Shown piece by piece: positions 1 to 6,826 of a DNA stretch of 64,000 nucleotides. The position numbers and the translations under genes were made by a program. The stretch covers positions 62,001-126,000 of the forward strand of contig NZ_NBOE01000005.1 in assembly GCF_002104515.1 (NCBI RefSeq), given 5' to 3'. How positions within the stretch are numbered: position 1 is the stretch's first letter; each line of letters begins with the position of its first letter. The notes under the pieces are model-generated. The model worked only from the letters and a program-made list of their open reading frames with translations. It searched no databases and had not been told where the DNA came from. This stretch comes from Colwellia polaris. Its GTDB lineage: Bacteria > Pseudomonadota > Gammaproteobacteria > Enterobacterales > Alteromonadaceae.

Positions 1-35
1 TTTATAATAAACCGTACGACGCTAGTAAACTGCTG

Positions 36-49
36 ATGATAATTATCAT
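36..49. promoter_or_regulatory. 14-bp palindrome, possibly Fur-like operator
   Basis: The sequence ATGATAATTATCAT is a perfect palindrome near the left edge. It resembles the GATAAT/ATTATC core of Fur boxes, but it is shorter than the 19-bp consensus. The gene it might control is probably off the left edge or on the other strand. The assignment is weak. Confidence 0.2.
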
Positions 50-286
50 GGTCAAAATCATCTGTAATAAAGCTTCGATTATAATCGCGTTATAATAGCC
101 AAAAGCAGCAACTTTACTTAATGTCGACTTGAAGGGGTAAAATCAAAGATGCTATTTATTCTGCGATATTGTTATGAGTTTAATAACTAACAACATTAAA
201 ACAGCGGTTAAAAATGGTAACGAGCAGCGTAAGTGTTTACCATATAGTTATAGCGACAAATTAATATTGATTTAACCGGAATTTAC

Positions 287-1255
287 ATGAATTTAGAACA
301 AGCTTTGCTGGCAATAGGTAATGCACATGGTAACGATTTACCTGTTGCAGCGCTCGAAACAGTTAAAAAACACTGGACAGAATTTTACCCACAGTTAGAA
401 AAATTAATTGATCAATTTATTACTGACGAGACATCATTAACTGATGAGCAAAATGCGTTGCTATTTTTTGGCACCTTATTTATTGCCGAATTTAAATATT
501 CGCAAGCTTTAACAAAGTGTTTAACGTTATTTTCACGTAGCGATTCGTTTTTAACGCCTCTTGAAAAAGTATTCGGTGATGCGCTTACTGAGTTAACGCC
601 AACAATCTTTTATAATGTTGCTAACGGGAAAACTCAGGCCTTATCTGATTATATTGTTGCTGGCCATCAAGCTATGTATTGCAAAGCATCAGCAATGGAA
701 GCGGTGTTTGCGCAATATGAAGTAGGTACAATAGATTTAAACGAACTAACCGCACATGTAACACATTGGCTAACAACATTTTTAGCTATGCCAAGTACTA
801 TCAATAGTTTTTTGCTTAGTGCTTTAGCAAATTACTGTATTGATTATCAACTTGATAACTTTAAAGACAAATTTGTTGGCTTAGCTGACAAGAATCTATT
901 TGACGACGACAGATTTAGTCAAGAAGAAGTCGTTGAATGGAATAACCGTTTTGCACGTAAACTGATCGCGTCTGACATTATTCAACCTAACTTTGATGCT
1001 ATTGAAACATTAAGTGAGTGGGCTGAAGATGAAATTTCGAGCCTTGAAGATAACTCATTAGAAGGTTTACTACCTGACGACACTGGCGCTTTTGATGCTC
1101 TAATGGGAGACGGTGGTTTATTGTCTGATATTTTATACGACGAACAAACGATTCTCGACAATAGTGTACCGGTTAGCTCATTGCCTACCGTTGGTCGCAA
1201 TGAACCTTGCCCGTGTGGCAGTGGTAAAAAATATAAAAAGTGTTGTTTACAGTAA
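287..1255 (+). CDS. DUF1186 family protein with C-terminal SEC-C zinc motif
   Basis: A 322-residue soluble protein. The body is a helical DUF1186-type region with no signal peptide or membrane segment. The last 20 residues are a clear SEC-C metal-binding motif (GRNEPCPCGSGKKYKKC, residues about 303-320), the zinc-binding tail also found at the end of SecA and YecA-like proteins. The molecular role of DUF1186 proteins is not known to me; SEC-C tails often mediate zinc-dependent protein contacts. It is a single gene followed by 155 bp before yjdM. The ATG start follows an AT-rich leader with only a weak CCGGAA ribosome site. The family call is fairly sure, the function is unknown. Confidence 0.8.
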   Translation: MNLEQALLAIGNAHGNDLPVAALETVKKHWTEFYPQLEKLIDQFITDETSLTDEQNALLFFGTLFIAEFKYSQALTKCLTLFSRSDSFLTPLEKVFGDALTELTPTIFYNVANGKTQALSDYIVAGHQAMYCKASAMEAVFAQYEVGTIDLNELTAHVTHWLTTFLAMPSTINSFLLSALANYCIDYQLDNFKDKFVGLADKNLFDDDRFSQEEVVEWNNRFARKLIASDIIQPNFDAIETLSEWAEDEISSLEDNSLEGLLPDDTGAFDALMGDGGLLSDILYDEQTILDNSVPVSSLPTVGRNEPCPCGSGKKYKKCCLQ

Positions 1256-1410
1256 ACATAGTAGCTGCATTACCAATACTATATATATCTTTTTACTATT
1301 AAGTCTTTAGTGACAAAGCCTAAGGGTATGTCACTTAAGGTACTCAACTTGGTTAACTCGATTAACACTACCAACCATAACTAACATAACTAAATTAAAA
1401 GTAATAAATA

Positions 1411-1746
1411 ATGTCAAACCCTGCATGCCCAAATTGCCAGTCTAAATACGTATACCAAGATCAACAGTTATTCATATGTCCAGAATGCGACTTCGAGTGG
1501 AACCCCCAAGAAGTTGAGCAAGATGCTGTAATTAAAGTGAAAGATGCTAATGGTGCATTACTTGCTGATGGTGACAAGGTAACAGTGGTTAAAGACTTAA
1601 AAATTAAAGGTAGCTCTCAAGTTATTAAAATTGGCACTAAGGCTCAAATTAGGCGAGTGCTTAATAAAAAAGATCATGAGCTTGACTGTAAGGTTGCTGG
1701 TGTTGGCGAGATGATGGTAACAGCTAAGTTTGTAAAAAAAGCCTAA
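1411..1746 (+). CDS. yjdM: YjdM/PhnA-family zinc-ribbon protein
   Basis: A 111-residue protein of the YjdM (formerly PhnA) family. It has an N-terminal zinc ribbon with cysteines C6, C9, C23 and C26 (CPNC and CPEC pairs), followed by a small beta-rich domain containing the family's KDANG and LKIKGSS segments. Full length for the family. Despite the old name, the family has no established role in phosphonate breakdown. The last 25 bases of the gene plus about 115 bp of downstream sequence (1722-1861) are repeated exactly at 4803-4942, so the gene marks the left border of the accessory zone. Confidence 0.9.
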   Translation: MSNPACPNCQSKYVYQDQQLFICPECDFEWNPQEVEQDAVIKVKDANGALLADGDKVTVVKDLKIKGSSQVIKIGTKAQIRRVLNKKDHELDCKVAGVGEMMVTAKFVKKA

Positions 1747-1861
1747 CTGAAAATATCTATCATCATGTATTTACTTTATAACATTTGTGAAGCTAAAACT
1801 GATATTGAGACTGCATCTTCCTGTTCGTAATTTAGTTTATGTAAGAACTGCAGCAAATTAA
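1722..1861 (+). repeat. 140-bp direct repeat, original copy (yjdM 3' end and downstream)
   Basis: Bases 1722-1861 cover the last codons of yjdM and its 3' flank. They match 4803-4942 base for base by reading; the two copies diverge immediately after a shared CAAATTAA. The offset is 3081 bp and the cassette array lies between them. This copy is the parent because it is joined to an intact gene. Confidence 0.9.
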
Positions 1862-2202
1862 CAAAATTACCAAGACTCTCGTTCCAAATTGAAATTAATG
1901 AACCCTACGCAAACTTTAGATGAGTATCATAAAATAATTTTTTGTTACGTCACAAATGGTACTGTTTTTTTTGTACAGTTCTGTGCGATTTCCTGCTTTC
2001 ATCCAATAAAAAGGAAATATTCTCGTTTATGTCTTTAACATAACGAAATGTTTTATTAGTAACTTATTGTAGATATTGAATAAATCAGGTATGTTTTAAT
2101 TATTGTAAAATATGAAAGAAGGATTTTTTCCTTGTTTAAACAAGGAATTTTTCCTCATAATAAGCTGTTATGTGTACCTGTAATTAGCACCACTGGAAGG
2201 TT
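1862..2202. other. Non-coding stretch before the first cassette
   Basis: About 340 bp with no credible gene. It contains a perfect 20-bp palindrome TTCCTTGTTTAAACAAGGAA at 2128-2147, extended on both sides by imperfect complementarity. It ends with GTTATGT at 2167-2173, which is exactly complementary to the start of the first attC (ACATAAC at 2438) and so marks the left boundary of cassette 1. An attI site and intI would be expected about here in a complete integron, but neither is recognisable. Confidence 0.5.
2128..2147. repeat. Perfect 20-bp palindrome just left of the cassette array
   Basis: TTCCTTGTTTAAACAAGGAA reads identically on both strands and lies 20 bp from the left boundary of cassette 1. 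The flanks (GGATTTTTTCC-like on the left, GGAATTTTTCC-like on the right) lengthen the potential stem. It could be a terminator-like hairpin or a protein-binding site. Confidence 0.5.
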
Positions 2203-2406
2203 ATGGAAACTAATCAAAAGTTAAGCGAAGAAGAGTTCTCACAAATGTTAACTCTCATTAAGCGTCACGCAGTTACAGATATGGATCAATTTTCTACTTG
2301 GAAACTTGATTCTGAACGTGGAGATATTTACGTTTGCTTATCAAACATACCTTTGGCGGCTGATGACAATGTTCATAAAGACTTAAGCCACTTGCTAAAA
2401 GCTTAA
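2203..2406 (+). CDS. Cassette gene 1: hypothetical 67-residue protein
   Basis: A small, charged soluble protein that I do not recognise. There is no signal peptide or membrane segment. The ATG follows GGAAGG with short spacing, as expected for a cassette gene that needs its own ribosome site. The gene sits between the cassette boundary GTTATGT (2167) and an attC beginning ACATAAC (2438); these are complementary, as expected for one integron cassette. The protein is novel-looking, which is typical of cassette products. Confidence 0.65.
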   Translation: METNQKLSEEEFSQMLTLIKRHAVTDMDQFSTWKLDSERGDIYVCLSNIPLAADDNVHKDLSHLLKA

Positions 2407-2437
2407 TATGCAAATAACGAAAGCTTGGTGACCGTAC

Positions 2438-2536
2438 ACATAACAAGGCACTCAAAAGGACAAATAACAGTTGGTTTTTGCTCCTTCGTCGCTTATTTTA
2501 ACCAACTATTATTTGCCTCTTAGTGGGGCGTTAGCA
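2438..2536 (+). repeat. attC site 1 (integron recombination site)
   Basis: It begins ACATAACAAGGC (R'' box) and ends GGGGCGTTAGCA (R' box, cleavage expected between G and TT). The inner arms CAAATAACAGTTGGTT and AACCAACTATTATTTG pair with one unpaired base, and the outer part AGGCACTC...CTTAGTGGGG follows the usual attC layout. The central loop carries TGCTCCTTCGTCGC. Sites 2-5 share the same architecture. Confidence 0.9.
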
Positions 2537-2552
2537 TGCACAAGGAGGCTTC

Positions 2553-2825
2553 ATGAAAATTTGCGAAGATTGCAGTAATAAAATTACTTATGCTAAGTTG
2601 TTTTTTGCTGTTAGGTCTGTGAAATGTTCAGGATGTGGTGCTAAGTACAAAGTTAATATTGGCAGTTATATCGCCTTTATTGTAATAGTTGGCCTCGCCT
2701 TATTAGCAATAGATTATTCTATAGTTGTTTTATCAGGCGTATCACAGGTGCTGTCAATTATTGCTATTTTCGTGTGTATATTTATTGTGGCTCCATTTAA
2801 TCAGAAGCTGGTAAAGTGCAGCTAA
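2553..2825 (+). CDS. Cassette gene 2: zinc-ribbon membrane protein (CXXC...CXXC)
   Basis: A 90-residue protein with an N-terminal pair of CXXC knuckles (CEDC at residues 3-6, CSGC near 26-29) followed by two hydrophobic helices (about residues 37-58 and 62-82). The layout matches the small cysteine-pair/two-TM proteins often seen in integron cassettes (the cxxc_20_cxxc type). The function is unknown; a small inner-membrane protein with a cytoplasmic zinc knuckle is likely. A strong AAGGAGG site precedes the ATG. The stop codon overlaps the first bases of attC 2. Confidence 0.7.
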   Translation: MKICEDCSNKITYAKLFFAVRSVKCSGCGAKYKVNIGSYIAFIVIVGLALLAIDYSIVVLSGVSQVLSIIAIFVCIFIVAPFNQKLVKCS

Positions 2826-2924
2826 CAAGTAGCTTAAGCGGGACAAAATAAAGTTGGCTTTTTGTTCACTACGTTCACTTATTTTAGCCAACATTATTGT
2901 TGCCCCTTAGCTGGGGCGTTATGT
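2820..2924 (+). repeat. attC site 2
   Basis: It starts AGCTAACAAG, overlapping the stop codon of the preceding gene, and ends GGGGCGTTATG. The inner arms AAGTTGGCT and AGCCAACATT pair, separated by a loop with TTCACTACGTTCAC. It has the same architecture as attC 1. Confidence 0.88.
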
Positions 2925-2943
2925 TTACTCAAGGAGTCGAGTT

Positions 2944-3135
2944 TTGCCTAAATATCAAATACCAAAATCTCCAGGTGAATTCCAAATAATCGAATCCTAT
3001 GCAGGCACGCCTTTAATCTGGAATCACAAAAAGGGTAAAGGTAAAGTATCAATCCCTTGTCGAGATTGGGATCACGCAGAAGAAATATTAGAGAAACTTA
3101 AAGAGTTTAAAAAAGGTGGGGAGCTTTGGGTATAG
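2944..3135 (+). CDS. Cassette gene 3: hypothetical 63-residue protein, TTG start
   Basis: A small soluble lysine-rich protein that I do not recognise. The start is TTG, chosen because AAGGAG lies about eight bases upstream (2930-2935) and no ATG is available. The middle has a PLIWNHKKGKGKVSIP segment and the C-terminal half is a predicted helix rich in E and K. The cassette boundaries are exact: its start GTTATGTTTAC (from 2918) is fully complementary to GTAAACATAAC at the start of attC 3. Confidence 0.6.
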   Translation: MPKYQIPKSPGEFQIIESYAGTPLIWNHKKGKGKVSIPCRDWDHAEEILEKLKEFKKGGELWV

Positions 3136-3165
3136 TTTTCTTATAATTTACAGTAGTCTATGTAA

Positions 3166-3262
3166 ACATAACAAGGCAATTCAACGGGACTAAAAACAGC
3201 GGGCTGTTCGCTACGCTCCATTTTAGCCCACTATTTTTAGCCCGTTAATATGGGCGTTATGT
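3166..3262 (+). repeat. attC site 3
   Basis: It begins ACATAACAAGGC and ends GGGCGTTATGTG. The inner arms CAGCGGGCT and AGCCCACTA pair imperfectly around a loop containing GTTCGCTACGCTCC. The R' extension GTTATGTGCCT is complementary to the start of attC 4, which fixes the borders of cassette 4. Confidence 0.88.
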
Positions 3263-3277
3263 GCCTAGGATGGTGTC

Positions 3278-3745
3278 ATGAAATATCTAATATATTCGTT
3301 TCTTATAATATGTTCTTTAAATGCTTTCGCTCAAGATCATAATTGGATTCTGAGAGCTAAAATTGAAACTATGAGAAGTAATGATCAAATTTGGATTAAT
3401 GATAAAGGTGACTTTTATTGGGCTACGTCAATGTTTCATGATTCAATGCCTTGCAGCACTACTCTTAATGAAAGTGAATTAATTGAAGTATCAGCATTAA
3501 TTCAAAGTTTACCTTCGGTGCCATACGAAAGAGATTTCAATAATCAGTGTAAAGATGGCCTTCGCTTCTTTATATTATCTTCATCAAAGCAAGGTGATGG
3601 TACTACTTTAGAAGTTGGTAAAAAATTTCCAGCATCAAAGGACTGTCGGATTAATGCCATAGATAAAGCTTGGGATGATTTAAGTGAAAAGCTATATGTA
3701 TTAACTCAAGAAAAATTCAAATCTTGTAGAGGTGGTTCGTGGTAA
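3278..3745 (+). CDS. Cassette gene 4: exported hypothetical protein
   Basis: A 155-residue protein with a clear Sec signal peptide (MKYLIYSFLIICSLNAFA, cleavage predicted before QDHN), so it is probably periplasmic. The mature part has four cysteines (in MPCSTT, NQCKDG, KDCRIN and KSCRGG) that could form two disulfides. I recognise no family. The cassette is bounded by GTTATGTGCCT (3256) and AGGCACATAAC (3747-3757), which are exact complements, so the gene was acquired as one integron cassette. Confidence 0.65.
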   Translation: MKYLIYSFLIICSLNAFAQDHNWILRAKIETMRSNDQIWINDKGDFYWATSMFHDSMPCSTTLNESELIEVSALIQSLPSVPYERDFNNQCKDGLRFFILSSSKQGDGTTLEVGKKFPASKDCRINAIDKAWDDLSEKLYVLTQEKFKSCRGGSW

Positions 3746-3750
3746 CAGGC

Positions 3751-3851
3751 ACATAACAAGCCACTCAAGCAGGACTTTTAACAGTTGGTTAGGTTCCGCT
3801 TCGCTTCACATTTTAACCAACAATTAAAAGCCTCTTAGTGGGGCGTTGAAG
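3751..3851 (+). repeat. attC site 4, interrupted at its R' box by a MITE
   Basis: It starts ACATAACAAGCC and reaches GGGGCGTT at 3840-3847. The inner arms CAGTTGGTT and AACCAACAA pair. Instead of GTTATRY-type sequence, the CGTT is followed directly by the end of a 176-bp MITE, and the expected CGTTATATAGC continuation appears after the MITE at 4024. Confidence 0.85.
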
Positions 3852-4023
3852 CTGTAGAATTTCTCCAAACTGAAAAATGGCGTATGATTTTTCTGTTAGT
3901 ACAGCCTTTAAAGTTCACTTTTTAGTGGAGTATTGCCTCAGAATGCACATAGCAACGCAATTTGAGGCTTAATTTTTAATAAATTTTGAGGCTGTTTTTT
4001 CTAAAATAGAAATTCTACAGCCT
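3848..4023. mobile_element. 176-bp IS1182-type MITE, copy 1
   Basis: The ends are GAAGCTGTAGAATTTCTCC and, in inverse orientation, AGAAATTCTACAGCCT; 14 bp are perfectly inverted. The element is flanked on both sides by CGTT, the core of the attC R' box. It encodes no protein. Copies 2 (5610-5785) and 3 (6127-6302) have exactly the same length, and copies 1 and 3 are nearly identical. The ends match the end of the IS1182-family remnant at 5087-5605, so this is probably a derivative mobilised by that IS. Confidence 0.85.
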
Positions 4024-4045
4024 CGTTATATAGCACAAGGATGGT

Positions 4046-4465
4046 ATGCGCGTAATTCTAATCTTGGTAATATTCCTCTTATCTAGTTGTTCTAGAGTTC
4101 ACCACGATCCGATTGGAAAGTTTTACTTTTCAGTTGAAAAAATTAGTAAAGAAGAGTTAATTACTGAATTAGATGCGTTTTCGTTAGTACACAATCTAAT
4201 TAAGCAATCAGAAGGTGGAGAGCATCACCTACCAGAAAAATCTGATGTCATTGTTTCTGCCTATTATAAGAATGAAAGTGACATAGCTATTTTGATCAAT
4301 AATTATTTAAATAAAAATTGTTATTTTGCGGCGGCTTATGATTATTCAAAAAATAATTTGGAGGTTGCACGTCAAATTGCAACTCAATTAAATAGTGAAT
4401 TAACTCGGAGGTTTAGTGAACGTATTAGTTTCCACTCAGAACCTCATTGTAAAAGTGCTATATAA
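4046..4465 (+). CDS. Cassette gene 5: putative lipoprotein
   Basis: A 139-residue protein with a lipoprotein signal (MRVILILVIFLLSSC; lipobox LSSC, lipidated cysteine at residue 15). The mature domain is hydrophilic, with an IAILINNYLNKNC segment, and is otherwise unrecognised. AAGGA lies six bases before the ATG. The cassette starts at GTTATATAGC (4025), which is complementary to GCTATATAAC at 4457-4466, the R'' start of its own attC; the rest of that attC is lost where a GACAC-type repeat begins. Confidence 0.6.
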   Translation: MRVILILVIFLLSSCSRVHHDPIGKFYFSVEKISKEELITELDAFSLVHNLIKQSEGGEHHLPEKSDVIVSAYYKNESDIAILINNYLNKNCYFAAAYDYSKNNLEVARQIATQLNSELTRRFSERISFHSEPHCKSAI

Positions 4466-4472
4466 CAAGAAG
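4457..4472 (+). repeat. Remnant of an attC site (R'' box only)
   Basis: GCTATATAACAAGAAG is complementary to the cassette start GTTATATAGC at 4025-4034 and is followed by AAG as in the other attC sites. The remainder is replaced by a repeat beginning AATTAAAAGGACACCC. It is read as an attC destroyed by insertion or recombination. Confidence 0.6.
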
Positions 4473-4590
4473 AATTAAAAGGACACCCATCCTAAATTGA
4501 AATTACTGAACTCTGGACTAAACTAAGAAAATCCCATATCGCTGTTATGTGATTAGATTTTATTTTTAGAGTGAGTGTCATTATTAATTT
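4473..4590. mobile_element. GACAC-type repeat element (REP/RAYT-like), copy A
   Basis: About 117 bp running from AATTAAAAGGACACCC to GAGTGTCATTATTAATT; the ends are imperfect inverses sharing ATTAA and GACACYCA. The interior CCTAAATTGAAATTAC...ACTAAACTAAGAAAA recurs at 6841 and 6946. One relative at 6831-6880 lies just before a MATPRKQ start, a typical N-terminus of REP-associated tyrosine transposases, which suggests the family. No coding sequence. Confidence 0.6.
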
Positions 4591-4755
4591 TCCGATTTTA
4601 AACACCATAAAGTCAACAAGTCCTTACTTGAGGCTTAAACTTGCCAGAAAATTGATGTATTAGTATAGCTTGGGCCTAAAATGTTAATTTCGTTTCTATT
4701 CTTTGTCAAAACTGTCATTTGGTCATGACAAAGAGCAAGATATTATAATATCGAT

Positions 4756-4803
4756 GTTATGTGATTAGATTTTATTTTTAGATTGAGTGTCATTATTAAT
4801 TTA
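4756..4803. repeat. Partial second copy of the GACAC-type repeat (right end)
   Basis: GTTATGTGATTAGATTTT...GAGTGTCATTATTAATTT repeats 4543-4590 with one mismatch. It ends exactly where the displaced yjdM-end repeat starts. The 165 bp between the two copies (4591-4755) hold no recognisable gene. Confidence 0.7.
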
Positions 4804-4942
4804 GCTAAGTTTGTAAAAAAAGCCTAACTGAAAATATCTATCATCATGTATTTACTTTATAACATTTGTGAAGCTAAAACTGATATTGAGACTGCATCTT
4901 CCTGTTCGTAATTTAGTTTATGTAAGAACTGCAGCAAATTAA
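4803..4942 (+). repeat. 140-bp direct repeat, displaced copy of the yjdM 3' end
   Basis: Identical to 1722-1861 and cut off from any gene. It is squeezed between the right end of one GACAC-type repeat (ending 4803) and the left end of another (starting about 4936), as if carried by those elements. Confidence 0.9.
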
Positions 4943-5078
4943 TAATTAACAAAGACACCCACCGTTATTTTTTGAAACTAAAGCCACGCAGGGGCTTTAT
5001 TTTTGGTTGTTTTTGAAGCCAAAGAGGTGATGTAATACCTCGGTTTCTGAAGTATTTAGAATGAGTGTCTCTTTAATT
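4936..5078. mobile_element. GACAC-type repeat element, copy B
   Basis: The left end AATTAATAATTAACAAAGAC continues into ACCCACC; the right end GAATGAGTGTCTCTTTAATT is its imperfect inverse. The interior includes ACGCAGGGGC and AGGTGATGTAATACCTC, a short stem. No coding capacity. It abuts the truncated transposase at 5087. Confidence 0.5.
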
Positions 5079-5086
5079 CTTTCTAT

Positions 5087-5407
5087 TTAAATGACTGCCG
5101 GTTTTGCCCACTGCAAAAGCAATGTATGCGAAAGCCGCCCAAATCAACCGGTCGACAAGTCCAGTTCTTAAAGAACCTGGTACAAAATGTCAGTTACAGT
5201 GACCGAATGAAGGTAAAAATAGACAGCCCCATTGGACGACGGCAGTACAGTAAAAGATTAGGCGCAATCGAACCGGTATTTGGCAATATCACGGTCAATA
5301 AAGGCATGAATAAATTCACTTTGCGTGGACAAGATAAAGTGAATACCCAATGGAAAATGTATTGTCTTGTTCATAATATTGAAAAGTTAAGAAACAATCT
5401 GCATTAG
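5087..5407 (+). pseudogene. C-terminal fragment of an IS1182-family transposase
   Basis: Only about the last 106 residues remain. The fragment opens with the cysteine cluster CRFCPLQKQC read in frame before the first ATG (5126). It continues with the conserved tail containing KVKIDSPIGRRQYSKRLG and IEPVFGNI and ends in HNIEKLRNN, diagnostic of IS1182-type DDE transposases. The N-terminal and catalytic parts are missing; the break coincides with the end of GACAC repeat copy B. A full-length family member has roughly 450-500 residues. The fragment cannot be an active transposase. Confidence 0.85.
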
Positions 5408-5605
5408 AGCCTAAAAGCCCAACATCACACGAAAAACCAGCCTCAAAACGACATAAACCTCTTAATCAACACCCTTAATAAACCTTTAACGATGCAAAAA
5501 TAAAAATCGTCCAAAAACGTAAACGTTTTTGATTGTTAAAAGAAAATAATCCAGTTAGAGTATTTTGATTAAAAATTATATAAAAAACGAGTAATTCTAC
5601 AGGCT
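5087..5605 (+). mobile_element. Right-hand remnant of an IS1182-family insertion sequence
   Basis: It comprises the transposase fragment, about 180 bp of AT-rich 3' sequence and a terminal GAGTAATTCTACAGGCT followed by CGTT (5606-5609). That end is the inverse of the GGGTGTAGAATTACTC start of MITE copy 2, which directly follows, so IS and MITE share terminal repeats. The left end of the IS is gone. Confidence 0.75.
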
Positions 5606-5609
5606 CGTT

Positions 5610-5785
5610 GAGGGTGTAGAATTACTCCAAAGTAGAAAATGGAGGGCGATTTTTGTGTTCATACAGCCGTTAAAAGTCATTTTCTAGTTGGATATTGCCT
5701 CAGATTTCACGTAGCAACGTAATTTGAGGCTTAATTTTTAATAAATTTTGAGGCTGTTTTCTCAAAAAGAGAAATTCTACAGGCT
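5610..5785. mobile_element. 176-bp IS1182-type MITE, copy 2 (divergent)
   Basis: Same length and CGTT flanks (5606-5609 and 5786-5789) as copies 1 and 3, but with many substitutions. Its start GAGGGTGTAGAATTACTCC matches the neighbouring IS remnant better than the other copies do. After the right CGTT the sequence continues AGGT, giving R' box GTTAGGT for the next cassette. Confidence 0.82.
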
Positions 5786-5807
5786 CGTTAGGTTAATAAG
5801 GAAATTT

Positions 5808-6029
5808 ATGAGTATCGTTGGACGAATTGCTCAACTAATTATTGGTATTGTAATAGGTTGGTATGGATTTACACTGGTGTCAGAGGATGGTTCAGATATA
5901 TTCACTTGGATAGCAGTGCTTATAGGTGCAGGTTCGGTTTTGTCCGCCTTGTTTCCTGATATTTTCGACATATCGACTGACCAAGGAGATAGCGGCTCTA
6001 CTAGTGACTCTGGCGGTGACGGAGATTAA
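5808..6029 (+). CDS. Cassette gene 6: small membrane protein
   Basis: A 73-residue protein. The start at 5808 is preferred because AAGGA precedes it; a longer in-frame reading from 5748 would begin inside the MITE. It has two hydrophobic helices (about residues 6-24 and 32-47) and a C-terminal tail rich in Asp, Ser and Gly (SGSTSDSGGDGD). No family recognised. The cassette start GTTAGGT (5787) is the exact complement of ACCTAAC at the start of attC 5, which confirms the cassette borders on either side of the gene. Confidence 0.6.
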   Translation: MSIVGRIAQLIIGIVIGWYGFTLVSEDGSDIFTWIAVLIGAGSVLSALFPDIFDISTDQGDSGSTSDSGGDGD

Positions 6030-6032
6030 TTA

Positions 6033-6126
6033 ACCTAACAAGCTAATTAATAAGGACAAAAAACAGTTGGCTGTTTTCGTTCCTCAACATTTTAGCCAAC
6101 AATTTTTTGCCCATTATTAGGTCGTT
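6033..6126 (+). repeat. attC site 5, interrupted at its R' box by a MITE
   Basis: It starts ACCTAACAAGC and ends TTAGGTCGTT at 6117-6126. The inner arms ACAGTTGGCT and AGCCAACAATT pair. The CGTT is followed by the end of MITE copy 3; the continuation CGTTATAAGG appears after the MITE. Confidence 0.85.
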
Positions 6127-6302
6127 GAAGCTGTAGAATTTCTCCAAACTGAAAAATGGCGTATGATTTTTCTGTTAGTACAGCCTTTAAAGTTCACTTT
6201 TTAGTGGAGTATTGCCTCAGAATGCACATAGCAACGCAATTTGAGGCTTAATTTTTAATAAATTTTGAGGCTGCTTTTTCTAAAATAGAAATTCTACAGC
6301 CC
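6127..6302. mobile_element. 176-bp IS1182-type MITE, copy 3
   Basis: Nearly identical to copy 1 (I see about two differences) and of the same length. It is flanked by CGTT at 6123-6126 and 6303-6306. It lies in the R' box of attC 5 in the same orientation as copy 1. Confidence 0.85.
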
Positions 6303-6317
6303 CGTTATAAGGTAAAA

Positions 6318-6812
6318 ATGACTACTCAGAATATCACTGCTATTGCTATACGATTTTTAGCTATCTGGTTATTAGTTCAGCTCATAAACAACCTTCCGAG
6401 TTTAAGTTTATTGTTTGCAAGCATTGAAAGCTATACGCAAAAAGATGTGCCTCTTGGTGTATATATTTCGATGGTTATTGCTGTTTTTGTTGTTGGTTTA
6501 ATTGCATCATATTTAATGTATAAATCTTCAGAAACTATTTTATCTAAAACCACAAATGAAAATGAAACAAGCAATCAACTTAGTACTACTGATCATAAAT
6601 TTTTAATTCAATTATTAGGTTTATATTTTATTGTTGCATCAATTACTTGTTTGCCTTCTTCATTAAGCTTTATCCAATACTCAGAAGAGGTTAAATTTTA
6701 TAACTTACTCGGTACGTTAGGCTGGATATTTCAATTAATGGTAGGGTTATTTTTAATTGGTTCTCCTAAATATTGGACTCAATTATTAAATAAACTGAGA
6801 GGTAGGGTGTAA
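6318..6812 (+). CDS. Cassette gene 7: four-helix membrane protein
   Basis: A 164-residue hydrophobic protein with four predicted membrane helices (about residues 7-30, 43-66, 92-112 and 130-150) and a hydrophilic Thr/Asn-rich loop between the second and third. No family recognised. It follows the MITE-split attC 5, so it is a cassette; its start GTTATAAGG predicts an R'' box CCTTATAAC. After the stop there is only CCTTA, then a GACAC-type repeat, so its attC appears destroyed in the same way as that of cassette 5. Confidence 0.6.
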   Translation: MTTQNITAIAIRFLAIWLLVQLINNLPSLSLLFASIESYTQKDVPLGVYISMVIAVFVVGLIASYLMYKSSETILSKTTNENETSNQLSTTDHKFLIQLLGLYFIVASITCLPSSLSFIQYSEEVKFYNLLGTLGWIFQLMVGLFLIGSPKYWTQLLNKLRGRV

Positions 6813-6826
6813 TTTCCTTAAAAATT

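Noticed and set aside
36-49. Functional Fur box at the left edge
   Set aside because: Only 14 bp match and no iron-related gene is in view; kept as a low-confidence palindrome.
4543-4762. GTTATGTG at 4543 and 4756 as cassette boundaries of a non-coding cassette
   Set aside because: Both lie inside a repeated 48-bp piece of the GACAC-type element, and no complementary R'' box was found between them.
5748-5807. Longer start for cassette gene 6
   Set aside because: The extension lies inside MITE copy 2; the ATG at 5808 has AAGGA and falls within the cassette borders.
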